Translations under genes and position numbers: made by a program
In this document: in pieces, positions 20,253 through 32,225 of the stretch
Numbering within the stretch: position 1 is the first letter of the stretch
How the letters are laid out: the number at the start of each line of letters is the position of its first letter
The notes under the pieces: generated by a model
The model's database searches: none
Told to the model about the DNA's origin: nothing
The model's input: the letters and a program-made list of their open reading frames with translations, nothing else
Origin: Pictodentalium vernedei
Taxonomy: Eukaryota > Mollusca > Scaphopoda > Dentaliida > Dentaliidae
Reading direction: 5' to 3'
Length of the DNA stretch: 64,000 bases
Assembly (NCBI GenBank): GCA_031216915.1
Contig: CM062293.1
Span: forward strand, 148,808,285 to 148,872,284

Positions 20253-20635
20253 AGAGGGGAGCGGTGACGTTGCGGTAAACGGTTCTTGTCAGATCACCAA
20301 AGTTAAGCAATGTTGAGCCCGGTCAGTCCTTGGATGGGTGACTGTCTGAGCCATCGATTCAGACTCTTGCGTTGTGTCCTTGGGCAAGGCACTTAACCTC
20401 GATTGTCCACATGGAGGCATGATGACGCTGTGTACTAAGATGTACTGTACGTCAATGGTGCACATGTCTTCAACCAATCTAACCCTGCCTGTGCTGCAGT
20501 GCGGTGTTGGGGAGATGGCAGCTGCTCGTTGTTGCTCGGTGTTTCTCTCCGGCTTCTTCCAACTATAAAACTGTCACCGACACAATATGACCTTGGCTGT
20601 TAAAATGTTGTTAAATCCTAATAAATAAATCAATG
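20253..20635 (+). mobile_element. 5S rRNA-headed SINE, second copy
   Basis: The head 'cagatcaccaaagttaagca' plus 'ttggatgggtgac' comes from 5S rRNA. The body and tail match the copy at 9995-10406 but are older and shorter. Target duplications 'aattgattgc' (20243-20252) and 'aattgactgc' (20636-20645) flank it. The tail is 'taataaataaatc'. Confidence 0.92.
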
Positions 20636-20645
20636 AATTGACTGC

Positions 20646-21033
20646 ACTTTCTATCAGGCATGTGGAATGGAAGGATGAATAGTGCAACATCTACAGATTG
20701 TACTGCATCATCCAGAAAATAGTTTGTTTAAGGAACACCACTTCATATCATGCAAAAAAGATGTGTCCCCATAATGGGAGTTATAAAAACAAGATAATAA
20801 CACCTATATGTGTTTCTTTCTAATGCCCCCCAGTGATATTTCCTGGAGATTCTTTTTCAAACATATTTCTATTGTTGGAATGTTTCAATGCACATGACTG
20901 GCCAACAAATATCAGATAACATCATTCCCCCTGGCTGTTTATCCAACTTTCTGGCTTAACCCTAAGGACAATGAATACAGTTTTAATTAACCACTATCTG
21001 AAGGCAGAGCTCCGCTTAGCATGTCTGTAGGCA
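20646..21033. other. Intergenic, nothing recognised
   Basis: AT-rich sequence between a SINE and a decayed MITE. No exon, RNA gene or related repeat is seen. Confidence 0.5.
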
Positions 21034-21190
21034 TTAACCCACTGCACACTGAAGTCAAAATATCAACCTGCAAATTTTTCACAAAATACAAATAGGAATT
21101 TAACCAAGCGAATCTTCTTTGACAGAGCTCAATAAGTTAAATTCCTATTTGCATTGAGGTAAAATTTTTACTCTCACTAATAAAATTGCA
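21034..21190. mobile_element. Decayed palindromic MITE
   Basis: TTAACCCACTGCACACTGAAG opens the element. 'aaataggaatttaacc' and 'ttaaattcctattt' form the arms around 'tttgacagagctcaataag'. Confidence 0.5.
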
Positions 21191-21559
21191 TTTATTGTAA
21201 TACTGAGTGTCTGAAATGTCATCATTTTGGCCTTCTTGAGGCTTGGTTGGTGTCTCAGAATATCTATTAACCCTTGAAAAACTAATTTCAACTTTGATGA
21301 CTATTCACTCCAACAGAGCAGGTGCCATGACATTCAGACTCTAGGTAAACTCAAAGTTACATTCTAAGTATCTTGGCAGTCATGATTTGCCTAAAAATTA
21401 CTGCTAACCAATAGGATGTACACTGTTTGTGTCTAACAAGCAAGTTTAAAAAATTCTAAGCCATCAAGATTTAGTGAAATTTAAAGGCGCGTTTTTGTTT
21501 TGTTCATTTTAAGCACATAAAATAAATCTGTATGAAATAACAAGAATGTTACTAAGGTA

Positions 21560-21910
21560 ACACATGCCCCCCCCCCCCTGACCTTCACCTTGCAGATGCG
21601 GCGGAAACCATTATACACGACACACCTTCTGACTGTCCTTAACATTTGTAAAAAGTTTAATAATTGTACTATGATTCGTTTCTGAGTTATGGCTGAGACA
21701 CGGATATTGACCGATTTTTAGTGTGACCTTGACCTTGAAGGTACGAACCCGGCTATGGTGTGTGACACATCCTCCCATGGTCCTTTATAATTGTGTGAAG
21801 TTTGATGACTGTGGCCCTAACAGTTTTCGAGTTATTGGCTCAGACACACACACAGACACACGCACACTTCAATCACTATATGCCACCCGACTTAAGTCGG
21901 GGGCATAAAA
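21560..21910 (+). mobile_element. Short repeat element with 3' hairpin
   Basis: It starts with 'taacacatgccccccccc', contains two related halves with 'gtgacacatcc' / 'cgacacaccttc' and 'tttcgagttattggct' / 'tttctgagttatggct', then an (ACAC)n run. It ends in the hairpin 'gccacccgacttaagtcggg' followed by 'ggcataaaa'. The layout mirrors the other hairpin-ended elements. Confidence 0.55.
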
Positions 21911-22059
21911 AGAAATCAAATTCAATGATTGTTAAAAAATGCCAATGAAACCTCAACTCAGCATGATCACAGCAATCCTTAAGTATAACTAACTTGTCAA
22001 AAATTGGTGGCGATACCATGTCACAAAATGGCAGCATATTTCAAAGGACCCCATCTTAG

Positions 22060-22387
22060 TTTATTTGTTTATTGGGATTTAATGATACTTTCAACCATCA
22101 GGGTTGCATCCTACTGGACAGCTTTACCTAGAAAGAACCACCAAACAGTAAAGAGCAACTGTCACACTCTACAACTTACCCAGTACAAGAAGTTTTTTAA
22201 GTCTCTGAAGGCAAATACACTATTGATATGCAGTACGCCTCAGTACACAGTGTCACATTGCCTCCACGGGGGTAATCAGATTTAAGTGTCTTGTCCTAGG
22301 ACACAACACAGATGGTACAGGTCAGATTCTAACCACTTTCGGTTTAAAATTCCTCCATGCTCTAACCAATGAGCCACTGTGTTTTCA
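22060..22387 (-). mobile_element. tRNA-headed SINE, minus strand
   Basis: The minus strand shows the head 'CAGTGGCTCATTGGTTAGAG', the diverged body 'tgtgtcctaggacaagacac' and a 3' end 'taaatcccaataaacaaat'. It served as the template for recognising the split SINE at 8381/16270. Target duplications are not clear. Confidence 0.75.
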
Positions 22388-22544
22388 CTCAGTCTTCGTT
22401 CAAATGTGGACTGTAAGGTTGTTAGTTCTGTTTTGGTGCAATGAATGCAATATTAAAAGGGCTAGTATTTAATAAAAGTAGATTTTCTGTTTCTCAGGCC
22501 ATTTTTTATAAAATTGCATGTAGCAGGGTTTTTTTTATTTTATT

Positions 22545-22700
22545 TTTTATTTTTGTAATTATTTCTTTGCCATCAAAAGTTCATGTTCTTGGTTTGTTTT
22601 ACATTTTAGGCTGCATAATCTACAGAATAGCATGGGTGGTAGTGTATTTTGTCCCTTGAGTGCAAAAAGGCTTTGCAATGCTTTGCCTTGTTGCACTGAA
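22545..22700. repeat. Dispersed repeat, inverted copy at 33905-34110
   Basis: 'ttctttgccatcaaaagttc' through 'tttgtcccttgagtgcaa' recurs in reverse complement at 33905-34110. The 'gtcccttgagtgcaa...ttgcactgaagggac' segment is an internal hairpin. Confidence 0.7.
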
Positions 22701-23275
22701 GGGACAAATTTATCAATTTGTATGCAAAATCCAAGATGGCCACTGGCGGTCATGTTTTTCAACGAAATTCAGAAAAAATTGATAGCTCCCAACTAGACAT
22801 CACACCAAAGCTATATATGAAATTCAAAAAAGATTGGGGGAGAGATGCAGCCTGTTGGGTGTGCTAATGGAATTGTTGAAAATTTTGATCCAAATCCAAG
22901 AAGGCTGCTGACACCCATGTTTTTCAACAAAATTCAGAAAATTTTGATAGCTCCCATCTAGACCTTACACCAAATCTACATATAAAATTTGAAACAGATA
23001 GGTTGAGATATGTGGCCTGTAGGGTGTGCCAATGAAATTGTTGACAATTTATATGCCGATCTAAGATGGCCACTGGGGCAATGTTTTTCAACAAAATTCA
23101 GAAAAATTTGATAGCTCCAATCTAAACATTGCCTCAAAGCCACATATGAAATTTGGAGCTGATCGGGGTGAGAGCTGTTGTCTGTAGGGTGCTAAAGGAA
23201 TTGTGGATGGACAGAGGAACATATGGACATACAGACAGACAATGGATCGAAACCCATCCTCAAGTTGAGCTAAAT
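22701..23275 (+). mobile_element. Tandem-core element, ~164-bp units x3
   Basis: Units marked 'atgtttttcaacaaaattcag' start near 22755, 22919 and 23083. It ends with 'catacagacagacaatgg' and 'cctcaagttgagctaaatac'. A related shorter copy is at 38215-38818. No coding. Confidence 0.7.
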
Positions 23276-23279
23276 ACTT

Positions 23280-26200
23280 AACATTGTCAAGTTGACCTGA
23301 TTAAACTTGACGTCAAGTTGAGCTAAACACTGCACTGGCCATTCATTTATTTCCTAATTTTATAACCAGAGAAGTTTATAAATAGAAAAATATTACAGTA
23401 TTTGAAATTATACAAATTTCTTTAGGGCCTGGGCATAAGTCTGCTATTAACAAATGCTTAAAATCTTGCACCTCAATAGTGGCCCCAAGTTGTCTCTTGG
23501 GTGGCAATATAGACATAAAAAATTATCTATTAGTAACTATGAAAGTTATTTGACTTTAATCAGAAGGCTCACTGAAGATAACACAGAGAAAGTGACGCCA
23601 CAAAATTTACCGGTCTTAAATCTGAAAGTTAATATTCAAAGTATTAAATGGTCCTACAAAAAATTATATTACTGCTTTGAATAATTCCATGAGTTTGTTC
23701 CCTCATGGAATAGGTAGGATATGAAAGTGCGCATGTACAGATACAGACTCCTGGTGGAATTTCACTCAGTAGGCATATGATTTTTATTTTAAACTAAGAA
23801 AGCTAGCAGTGCTGATAGCTATCAACAGTTTACTCTTGTTAATACATGTACATGGGATTTATTCAGAAATTGGAAACAGACAATGAATAATTTGAAACAA
23901 TGTAATAATAGAGCTATTTAAAATTACCAAAGTATAATTTTTAAAAATGTTAGATGATTAACTCATTACATGTCAAAAAGCATAAAATTATTTTTACAAT
24001 GTTATATTCAATGAAAGACAGTTGGCTATTCAGTTTTGAATGTATTCTACAATACAATAATTCTACGAAAATTAGACACAGAAAATATTTCATAGATGAC
24101 AAAAATTCACTTTAAGTTTTATTTTTCCACGTCAGTAAAACATTTGAATACTATTCACAGGGAAACAGAATCTGTTTTCCCATGATTCACTGCTGGTCTG
24201 ACACTACATTCCCAGTACACGGCAATGAGTGCGGCACTGACAGAGTTGATAAAACAATTCTCACTCAGAAAAATGGAAAGCACATAGCTTAGTGGGAAGG
24301 CTGCATAAATTTAAAAAAATATAAGTAAATGTGAGTAGTTTTAAATAAAAGATATCATACTATAAACACAGATATCACAGTGCTCCAACACTTAGCTAAA
24401 GTTGAATTCAAAGACTTTTCAAGACTGCAGAAACGTAAATCAACAATCAAATTTTACAAACAGCACCAGCATAAATCAGCTGCTGTGTTCTAACTCATAG
24501 AAAATTTTTCTGTGGATTGAAGATATAATCCCTGACAGGGAATCTTGGAAAGATTGCCATGAAAGCCTTTCAAGAGTCAGAGGCAGGTATTAAACAGAAT
24601 GAAAAAAGAGTGAAATGTTTTTTTTTTTACTATTATCCTCCAACTCTAGCAATCAATTTCAAGGCCACTTCAGTAATTAACTCCTTACTTGCTGCTGGCA
24701 GATATTCCTGCCAGGACAAGATTTCTCTTGCCACTGAAATATGTATAATTTGGGCATACTTAATCCAATTTCATCCCTGCAAATTGAATGAATTTTTTCA
24801 CCAATGATTTCTTGACTTAAATTTGAATGAATTTTTCATCAAATTTAGTCATGGCTGCTTAACATTTTTCAAGGCCCTACAATAACCAAATTCAAGGATT
24901 ATCAAAGCTTTGCCTTCATTAGTCCCAATTAACAAGGTTAACAAGGGAAGTGGTAGGGTGGGGTGGGGGGTGGGTGGGGGGGGGGTTAATGACCAGAGGA
25001 TCCAAGTTAGGACTTGCCTTCACAAACTCTGGCATACAGAACTATACGATTACATGCTTTGTCAAGATTTTTGTTTCCTGAACATTTATGGCCTTTCAAG
25101 GCCTCCTGACAAATTTTCCAGGATTTCAAGGCCATGAATGATCCTTAGTCAAATTCAAGGCCGTTCCTTGAATCCAAGGCCCTGCAGGAAGCCTGTACTG
25201 CCACTACCATTATAGGCATAATCCAGATTCTTTTCCAAAAATATTTCCCTGTCGCTCATATAAATTATTGTATTATATGCTAACTTATAAGATGGTTGCA
25301 GATGTCCAACAAATATTTTTTGATATCTATTGTCACAATAGATCTAAGACAATATATATCCAGAAGTTAAGTGCATCACTTAATAAGATGAAATCAAGAT
25401 CATTGTGCATTTTAGGCATTTGTGAGTTTTAAACTGGAATAAAACTATATTTTCAATTGCAATTAAAACTTTACAATGCATATAATGAAAAGAATACCCA
25501 CTATCTGTGCATGCATACAAACCAGAATTATCTCATTGGTGACTGCAGGGAAATGCAAGTCATTCATGAGATAATTCTGGTTAACTACTCCAAAACAGTA
25601 TAAATCTTCTGTTTAATACATGCTTTCTGAGAAAATATAATGAGTACAGGTAAAACTTACATGCTATTCTCAGAATTATTTTTATCCAATTTTAACTTGT
25701 GGTCCAAAGTTTCACATTGTTTTTTATGTTAAACAGTTTGACTGAATTTCCACGTTAAATGGAGAAAGTGTCCTTCAATTTATTCATATCAAGTATAATA
25801 AAATCTACATCTTCTGTATGGATACCACAATTATTCCACTTAGTAAGGACAAAAAGACATCAAAGATGTAAACGAGTAAGAGCAAAAAACAAATGGTAAA
25901 CTTCCTTTCCAGTGTTAATCCTAAAATTAATTTTATTATCTCTGATGTTTGTGGAGATACCAGTTAACATTTCTTATGCATGCTATCCAAACCAATCAGG
26001 CTCCTAAGCCTGATTGTTTCACAGAGAGAAGGATCAGCAGCAGGTGCAGGCATTGTTTTAGAGAATAAAATACAATTTTTGCAAAAACACACCAATGCCA
26101 CAACTACATATTTTGGTCAAATTGAGAGAAGTAATTATTTGAATTTATGTTTGAAGGACTTTCAATGACTATAGCCCAGAAAAGCCAATTTTCAATCACT

Positions 26201-26507
26201 TTCAAGAACCCACACAAGTCCTGTCACTTTCACAAGAAAAATGTGATGAAAGGGATTCTTTGGAGTATCTGCAGGGGCCCCTTTAAGGGGCCCTTTCCCA
26301 ATGACATTTTGGCATGATTTTTCCCAATTCTTAACCCCAAATTTCCCAATCTCAGTTCCCACTGAAATAGACATTTAATGAAGAACTAATGCCTTGAATT
26401 GGGTTATCATGGAGCCTCAGAAACTATTGGTTTTCTGAGACCTTATGACCACTCAGTTCAGAACATCAAGTGTAAATTAAATTTAAATTGCGTTCCCAAG
26501 AAGTCTC
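23280..26507. other. AT-rich intergenic stretch, no supported feature
   Basis: About 3.2 kb with a G-run at 24958-24986 ('ggggtgggggg'), short poly-T runs and a few 60-80-codon chance frames with no recognisable domain. It lies downstream of the receptor's last exon, so it is probably intergenic. I see no RNA gene or transposon ends. Confidence 0.5.
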
Positions 26508-26759
26508 TTAACCCTTAAGTCCTCAGATTAATTTTAAAGTATTTATGGCCTTTTTCTGCTTTCATAGTTATTGATGACTTGGCAGTGGTTCTACATCACT
26601 GCTGGCTGCCTATACAGGCAGCCAGCAGTGATGTAGAACCACTGCCAGGGAAAATTCAGTCTACACACAAGAGTAATAAAAAAGATTACACAAGGGAGCA
26701 CCTGCTTCAATGCAATATAAAAGTGGCGGTTTGGGGCTATATGGGGGCTTAAGGGTTAA
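26508..26759. mobile_element. TTAA MITE with GGCAGCC hairpin, copy 1
   Basis: TTAACCCTTAAGTCC at the left and 'ggggcttaagggTTAA' at the right. The centre is a perfect 30-bp-arm hairpin (26581-26610 and 26617-26646) with a 6-nt loop 'tataca'; arm sequence starts 'ggcagtggttctacatcac'. Relatives are at 26805, 31166 and 32226. Confidence 0.85.
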
Positions 26760-26804
26760 TGCAAAAGCAAATGACAAGTTTTTCTTTTATATTGTAAGAA
26801 CAGT

Positions 26805-27049
26805 TTAACCCTTAAGGGGGTAGAGATTTTTACATCTTTTTGCTCCACTTCGACAGTCTACATCCTATGACTTTGCTGCTGTTTTTTGGCAAGTCTTGAA
26901 TGCCTATATAGGCAGTCAAGACTTACCTAAAAACAACTACCCAGGTGTTTAGAATGGAACTTGTGAGATAACCCAAAGAATGCATATAGGGGCCCCTGTT
27001 CTGTTGCAAAAAGTGTGATCAAAGTTGGAATTAGGCCCCTAAGGGTTAA
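26805..27049. mobile_element. TTAA MITE with GGCAGCC-type hairpin, copy 2
   Basis: TTAACCCTTAAGGGG opens and 'cccctaagggTTAA' closes. The central hairpin 'aagtcttgaatgcc' / 'ggcagtcaagactt' has several mismatches. Confidence 0.8.
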
Positions 27050-27302
27050 ATGAGACTACAAAGACTGCATGAACATGAGTCCATGTGACTACTTGTTGTA
27101 AAATTTACTTGCAGTACACAAGCAGTTGCTTAGGTATCAGTCTTTTGGTTCTCTGCTCAATTTGAATGTAAAATTTCTTAGTCTTTGTATATTTTTCCCC
27201 TCCGAAACAAATTCCAAACTGGATCTCCATGACACAAATTTTCCCAATGGCATGGGCCCTGGACCCTTTCTCAAGGAGGGCAGAAGAATCTGTGGATAGA
27301 AT

Positions 27303-27540
27303 TTAACCCTTTAACCAATGCACACAATGTTGAAATTTATTATTTCAAATATTTTTTAAATATTTCAAACAATTTCAACAAAACCATATCATGTGACCCT
27401 CACTGGAATAAGCTCAATGAGCTCATTCCAATGAGGGGGGTCACATGATGTAGTTCTGTTGAAATGTTTTGAAAATTACTTTTCTAACTGCTCAATATGA
27501 ATATTACACGGGCAGGTGTGCCTGATTCATTAGGTGAAGG
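27303..27540. mobile_element. Palindromic TTAA MITE ('catgatatggttttgttg' family)
   Basis: TTAACCCTTTAACCAATGC opens. The arms 'aacaaaaccatatcatgtga' / 'tcacatgatgtagttctgtt' surround 'tggaataagctcaatgagct'. The right end is eroded ('attaggtgaagg'). Confidence 0.75.
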
Positions 27541-27638
27541 AATAAAAGAACTTGATCAGCAGGCTTCCCAAATACCTGAATTCAACATTAAATATGTCAT
27601 ATAAAAAAACAATAAGTATCAACAAAATGTTAAATATT

Positions 27639-27877
27639 TTAACCCTTCACTCAATGCAGATGATATCAAAATTTATTATTTTAAATATTATGTTTTCAAA
27701 ACATTTCAACAAAACATTATCATGTGACCCCTAGTTGGAACAAGCTCGAGAAGCTCGTTCCAATGAGGGACACATGATATGGTTTTGTTGAAATTGTTTG
27801 AAAATAATATTTTTTCAACTGCTGAATTTGCATATTACGCGGGAGGATGTGGGCGATTCGTTGGGGTAAAGGGTTAA
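27639..27877. mobile_element. Palindromic TTAA MITE, full-length copy
   Basis: TTAACCCTTCACTCAATGC opens and 'ttggggtaaagggTTAA' closes. The arms 'caacaaaacattatcatgtg' / 'cacatgatatggttttgttg' surround 'gaacaagctcgagaagctcg'. Confidence 0.85.
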
Positions 27878-27999
27878 AAACCATCAACTGAAAAAATTTA
27901 ATAAACAATATTTTCCAAATTTCATTTCTTTTGAATAATTGAACTTCCTCTTATTTTCTCTCTCGATTGCTCACTGATCGCTCTTCAAACTGAGATATA

Positions 28000-28709
28000 A
28001 TAAACACATGGGAATACTTAGCCACTCAAGAGGTGGACATTTACCCTATCCTTACTTGCACTTGTATATAAAAACCTTGAGGATCTGACATGATAATGTA
28101 CAGCTCGAATTTTGTGTTAAAGTTCTCAAGTTTCCACTACCCTAACCATTACTGATCTGAGTAAATGTCCATTATATCACAAAGTAGATATACACTGTAC
28201 AAAATAAGTTTTGAGGAAAAAAGTAAAATTTTCAGTTTTAAATCTAGTACTTTACCAAACTGATAAAGTGTTGTCAAAATTATTTCATGCACATAAAGAA
28301 CAATTTCAGTCAAAACAGAGTTGTTCAATTACAAAATGTTTCCATTCTTATTATTTTCTCTTAAATCTAATTTTATTAAATATTGCCAGTATATGTCTAA
28401 TATTATATGTTATATAACCTAGAACTACTTATTTTGTGGTGTGGTAGTAGACATTTGAAAAAAATATCACTTCTTTGTTATAAGCTAGACTGAAACATGT
28501 CCCTGCACAGCACATGGAAACAGGAGGTTGAAGAGCAAATAGTGATTTCTTACTTGGACATGTGCTGTGTCTGTAAGATACATATGATGCCCCTGTATGT
28601 TCTACCATGTACTTTAATTTGCATATGTATTGTGGGTGGTGTTAGCTGGATAAATCATGTACCCTGTATTTGAAATTTCACAGAAATTTAAGTTCAACAG
28701 GAAGCATGG
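28000..28709. other. Intergenic, nothing recognised
   Basis: AT-rich sequence between MITEs and a SINE, with no supported gene. Confidence 0.5.
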
Positions 28710-29045
28710 TGGCTCAATGGTTCTGGCACTGAACTTCAAACCAAAGGGTCTATGGTTCTATCTCTGCCAGGGGTAACTGCATATTGTGTCCTTGGGCAAG
28801 GCACTTCATCCCAATTGTCCACATGGGGGCATGGTGGTGCTATGTACAAAGGCATACTGCACATTGATGGAGCACTTATCTTCAACCAATGCTAACTGCA
28901 CTGAGTTAGTATGTGGGGTAGTCTGACAACGGCTCGCAGGTTCTCTCCAGGTATTCTGGCTTCCTCCACCCGTAAAATTGTCTGACACAAGGTGGTCCTG
29001 GCAGTTGAAAGTGTCGTTAAACCCCAACAAATGAATAAATAAATA
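28710..29045 (+). mobile_element. tRNA-headed SINE, plus strand
   Basis: The head 'catggtggctcaatggttct' is followed by the shared body 'attgtgtccttgggcaaggc', 'cttcaaccaatgctaac', 'ggcttcctccacccgtaaaa' and the 3' end 'gtcgttaaaccccaacaaat' with (AATA)n. Target duplications were not resolved. Confidence 0.82.
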
Positions 29046-29079
29046 GAAAAATAGAACAAAATCAAATTCTTGGCACTAT

Positions 29080-29395
29080 GCATACCTTTGGTATATGTAT
29101 AAATACCCTGTAAAATAAAAAGGTTCTAGCTTGAAACTTGTTAGAAGAGTTAGGCAGACAAACCTTGTATCCTGTATTCAAAATTTTACAAAAGTTCAGC
29201 AACATGCAATACACCACTTTTGGTATGAGAATAAATACCCTGTAAAATAAAAACGTTCTAGCTTGAACACTGTAAGAGAAGTTAGGCAGACAAACAGTGT
29301 ACCCTATATGAGGATGAATGAATGGACAGATGGATGGACAAATGCATGGAAGGGGTATTAAAACAATATGCTCCCCCCCCCTCCCTCAACTTTTC
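29080..29395 (+). repeat. ~130-bp direct repeat x2 with element-like 3' end
   Basis: 'aaataccctgtaaaataaaa' plus 'gttaggcagacaaac' occurs at about 29100 and 29232. A (ATGGACAG)n tract and a 'gctccccccc' run close the element, in the style of the other tandem-core repeats. Confidence 0.6.
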
Positions 29396-29479
29396 ATCAT
29401 TTACAAAATGAAGACCAAATCAAGAAAAACAAACAAGAGCATCTGATAATCACTGTTCTCAAATTACTTTTTTAGCAGG

Positions 29480-29735
29480 TGAGATTCTGCACAAGACAGG
29501 AAATAAGCAGACTGTCATCTGCAAAATGAGGTCCCCAGAGGGTGAATTTAGTGCACTAAATTTACCCTCCGTGAACGTCATTCTGAATCAAGGTCTCAAA
29601 CCTAAACAGAAAGAAGTACCCAGAGGATAAAATGGCTCACTGTATGGAATAGCATCAGCAAATTCACCCTCTGGGGAGCTGATTATGCAAATGACAGATT
29701 GCTTATTTTCAGACTTGATTCTGCAGTGTTGTGAG
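29480..29735. mobile_element. Foldback/MITE-like element with long inverted ends
   Basis: 'ggaaataagcagactgtcat' through 'ccccagagggtgaattt' at the left is the near reverse complement of 'aaattcaccctctgggg' through 'gacagattgcttattttc' at the right. A second small hairpin ('gggtgaatttagtgcac') lies inside the left part. No coding; superfamily not identified. Confidence 0.65.
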
Positions 29736-29739
29736 GAGA

Positions 29740-30880
29740 TAACTTGACCAGGAGCCAATACTATAAAACTTTTACAATTATATTTTGTAGAATTGTATTT
29801 TTACCTGCTAATGTAACTGACAAAATGAATCATTAGCATTTTAAAACATATGGCACTTTGCCAACTGGCAAATTGCGACATCTTTACAAAATGTGAATGG
29901 TTTTTCAACCCATTTAAAATCATAACTAGACAGGTGCAACACCAAGGATGGCTATGCCCCCACCCCCACTGTCAAGCATGAGTTTCTAGTCATTTAACTT
30001 TGTTGATATTGAATTAATAAATGTCTTATCTTATCTCCATCAAAGCATAGCACCAATACAGCAGGCCACTAAATGTGTCCATGGGACACTGATGGCCCTG
30101 TTTTATGATAAATTATATTTAGTGGTTAACAAAGTACAAAGAGGGGCCATAACTCGGATTAAAAATTATTGCACCATACTCAAAATCAAACCCGTTTGGT
30201 TTTTTGTAAAATGTATTAATATTTGAAGGCCTGAACAACATTTACTTAATCTTTAGTTAAATCAGATCATTACTTAATTCTACATGTGGCAGACCATATA
30301 TTATCATCAGTAAAACTCATATTGAATAAGTTAAGAAAGAGCCTCAGACACTTGTTTCTCTCCCTATCAGATCTGATTTTAGGTTGCTATTGAAATCAGC
30401 AATAATCTTGAGTTACCCCAGAGAATAATGGTGAATACAGATGTGCGGAGATAATTCAAATAAAGTTCAGTTAATTGTCAAAAGCAACAAAGTAGTCAGT
30501 TTCATTCAAAGTTTCATTGCATATGTTTTCATTAGCCATTCTGGAAATGTGGGATCATGTGAAATGCACACTGAACATACAGAATAGAACTCTCATGAAA
30601 ACAGCTAACTGTACTGTAGCTCTGTAAAAACCAGAATGATAGAGTTTGCAGAGAATTCAATCATTCTTTTTTCATGCTCTCTAATGAATTAGTTTAAAAA
30701 ATATTTCAGTTTTCTGTTTTGACATTTCTTGCCATAATCCAAATGAGTAAACCTCTCAACCTATCACAAACAATTGTGAGCTTTTCAACATCCCCAAACA
30801 AATGTCAGATTTCTGATTTTATGGAAAATTGCCAGTTTGTCTCATTTTTTTCATTTGTCTGCTTGGGATAGGGTAAACTA
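29740..30880. other. Intergenic, nothing recognised
   Basis: AT-rich, with an isolated 'ggggccataactcggat' at 30145 reminiscent of the 17.6-kb repeat. No gene supported. Confidence 0.5.
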
Positions 30881-31100
30881 TTAATTACACCAATGTAATA
30901 AAAATCCCGACAGAAAATGTTTCACAGAATGCAACTTGGAATTTAATCATTTCAATCATGTTTGAGAGAGTTCAATGAGCTCATTGAGCTCTGTCAAACA
31001 AGACTGAATTGGTTGAGCTCCTAGTTGCACTGTGGGAAAAATTAACATACTAAGATATCTGATATTTTTTCATCAGTGTGAAGGGGGTGTTCAAGAGATA
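30880..31100. mobile_element. Decayed palindromic MITE
   Basis: 'aacttggaatttaatcat' and 'gttgagctcctagttgc' are inverted around 'gttcaatgagctcattgagc'. It is related to 19230-19435 and 21034-21190. Confidence 0.5.
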
Positions 31101-31165
31101 GTGACTATCACTATTGGCTTATTCTCACTGAGACATCTCACAAAACTTTTATTTGAACTCCGCTG

Positions 31166-31391
31166 TTAATCTTAAGGGCCTGGAGAAAAGTCCCGATTTC
31201 CCACCAGTACACAGCCTCTATACGTCCAGTGTCTAAGCAGTGATTTCTAGTCAAGTCTTGGCTGCCTTAACAGGCAGCCAAGACTTGACTAGAAACCACT
31301 GCCGACCTAATTTGTCTGTTGTCAACAGGAACTCCTCATGAAGGCATGTTGAAGAGGTTGTAAAAGTTGGAAATAGGCAATTAAGGGTTAA
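31166..31391. mobile_element. TTAA MITE with GGCAGCC hairpin, copy 3
   Basis: TTAATCTTAAGGGCC opens and 'aattaagggTTAA' closes. The hairpin has perfect 23-bp arms (31244-31266 and 31273-31295) with loop 'ttaaca'. The arm sequence differs from copy 1 except for the GGCTGCC core. Confidence 0.82.
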
Positions 31392-31955
31392 GAATATGAA
31401 TTAAACCTTGTTTTGAGGAGAATTACTCACAACAATCTGGAATGATATTTCAGGATGAAAATCAACAAGTGAAATGACTATTATTATTCTAATTAAACAG
31501 GCTGAACCCAGAATATTCCAGAATCACCAACGGAAACAGAAACTGACTCAGTATGACTAATTTTTCTGTTTGATCCATTATCTTTTTCAGATTAAACAGA
31601 CTGTGTTACTTGTGTCTTTCTGCAACAAAACTTTTCCTAAAACCACATAGATCCAGTCAAAGTTTGTTCTGAAAAAGACAGATATGACTATTGCCATGAA
31701 TAAGCCTTTTGTCACGTGTTCACCAAGTATTGATAAATACAGCTTGAGTATTCACATGGACTCTACGTGACAATTTTTAGCAAGTTTGCCATTTTTGTCT
31801 TGGAAAGAGCAACATGAATTATTTCTCTCAAAAATGTTTTTTTCAGTCAGTTCTTTGTTGATCAACAAATATCCAAAACTTGTTTAGAAAACACTGATGT
31901 AATTTCATATTTATATGAAAACACCTTAATTTCATATTTGAACATCTGTCTCAGG

Positions 31956-32194
31956 TAATCCTTTACCCAACAAATTGCCTACATCCGTTCGCGTAATATG
32001 CAAATTCAGCAGCTGAAAAAATATTATTTTTTGAAAAATTTCAACAAAACCATATCATGTGACCCCTCTTTGGAACGAGCTTTTTCCAAAGAGGGGTCAC
32101 ATGAAATGGTTTTGTTGAAGTTTTTTGAAAAAAATAAAAAAATGATATTTAAAATAATAAATTTTGAAATCGTCTGCGTTGGGTGAGGGGTTAA
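31956..32194. mobile_element. Palindromic MITE ('catgatatggttttgttg' family)
   Basis: The left end 'ctttacccaac' and right end 'gcgttgggtgaggggTTAA' frame the arms 'caacaaaaccatatcatgtg' / 'cacatgaaatggttttgttg' around 'ggaacgagctttttcc'. A partial extra terminus ('gcgttgggtaaggggctaa') follows at 32201-32220. Confidence 0.78.
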
Positions 32195-32225
32195 ATCGTC
32201 TGCGTTGGGTAAGGGGCTAAGTAAA

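Noticed and set aside
28715-28790. Possible tRNA gene
   Set aside because: tRNA-like boxes only; no credible cloverleaf, and it continues into a SINE body.
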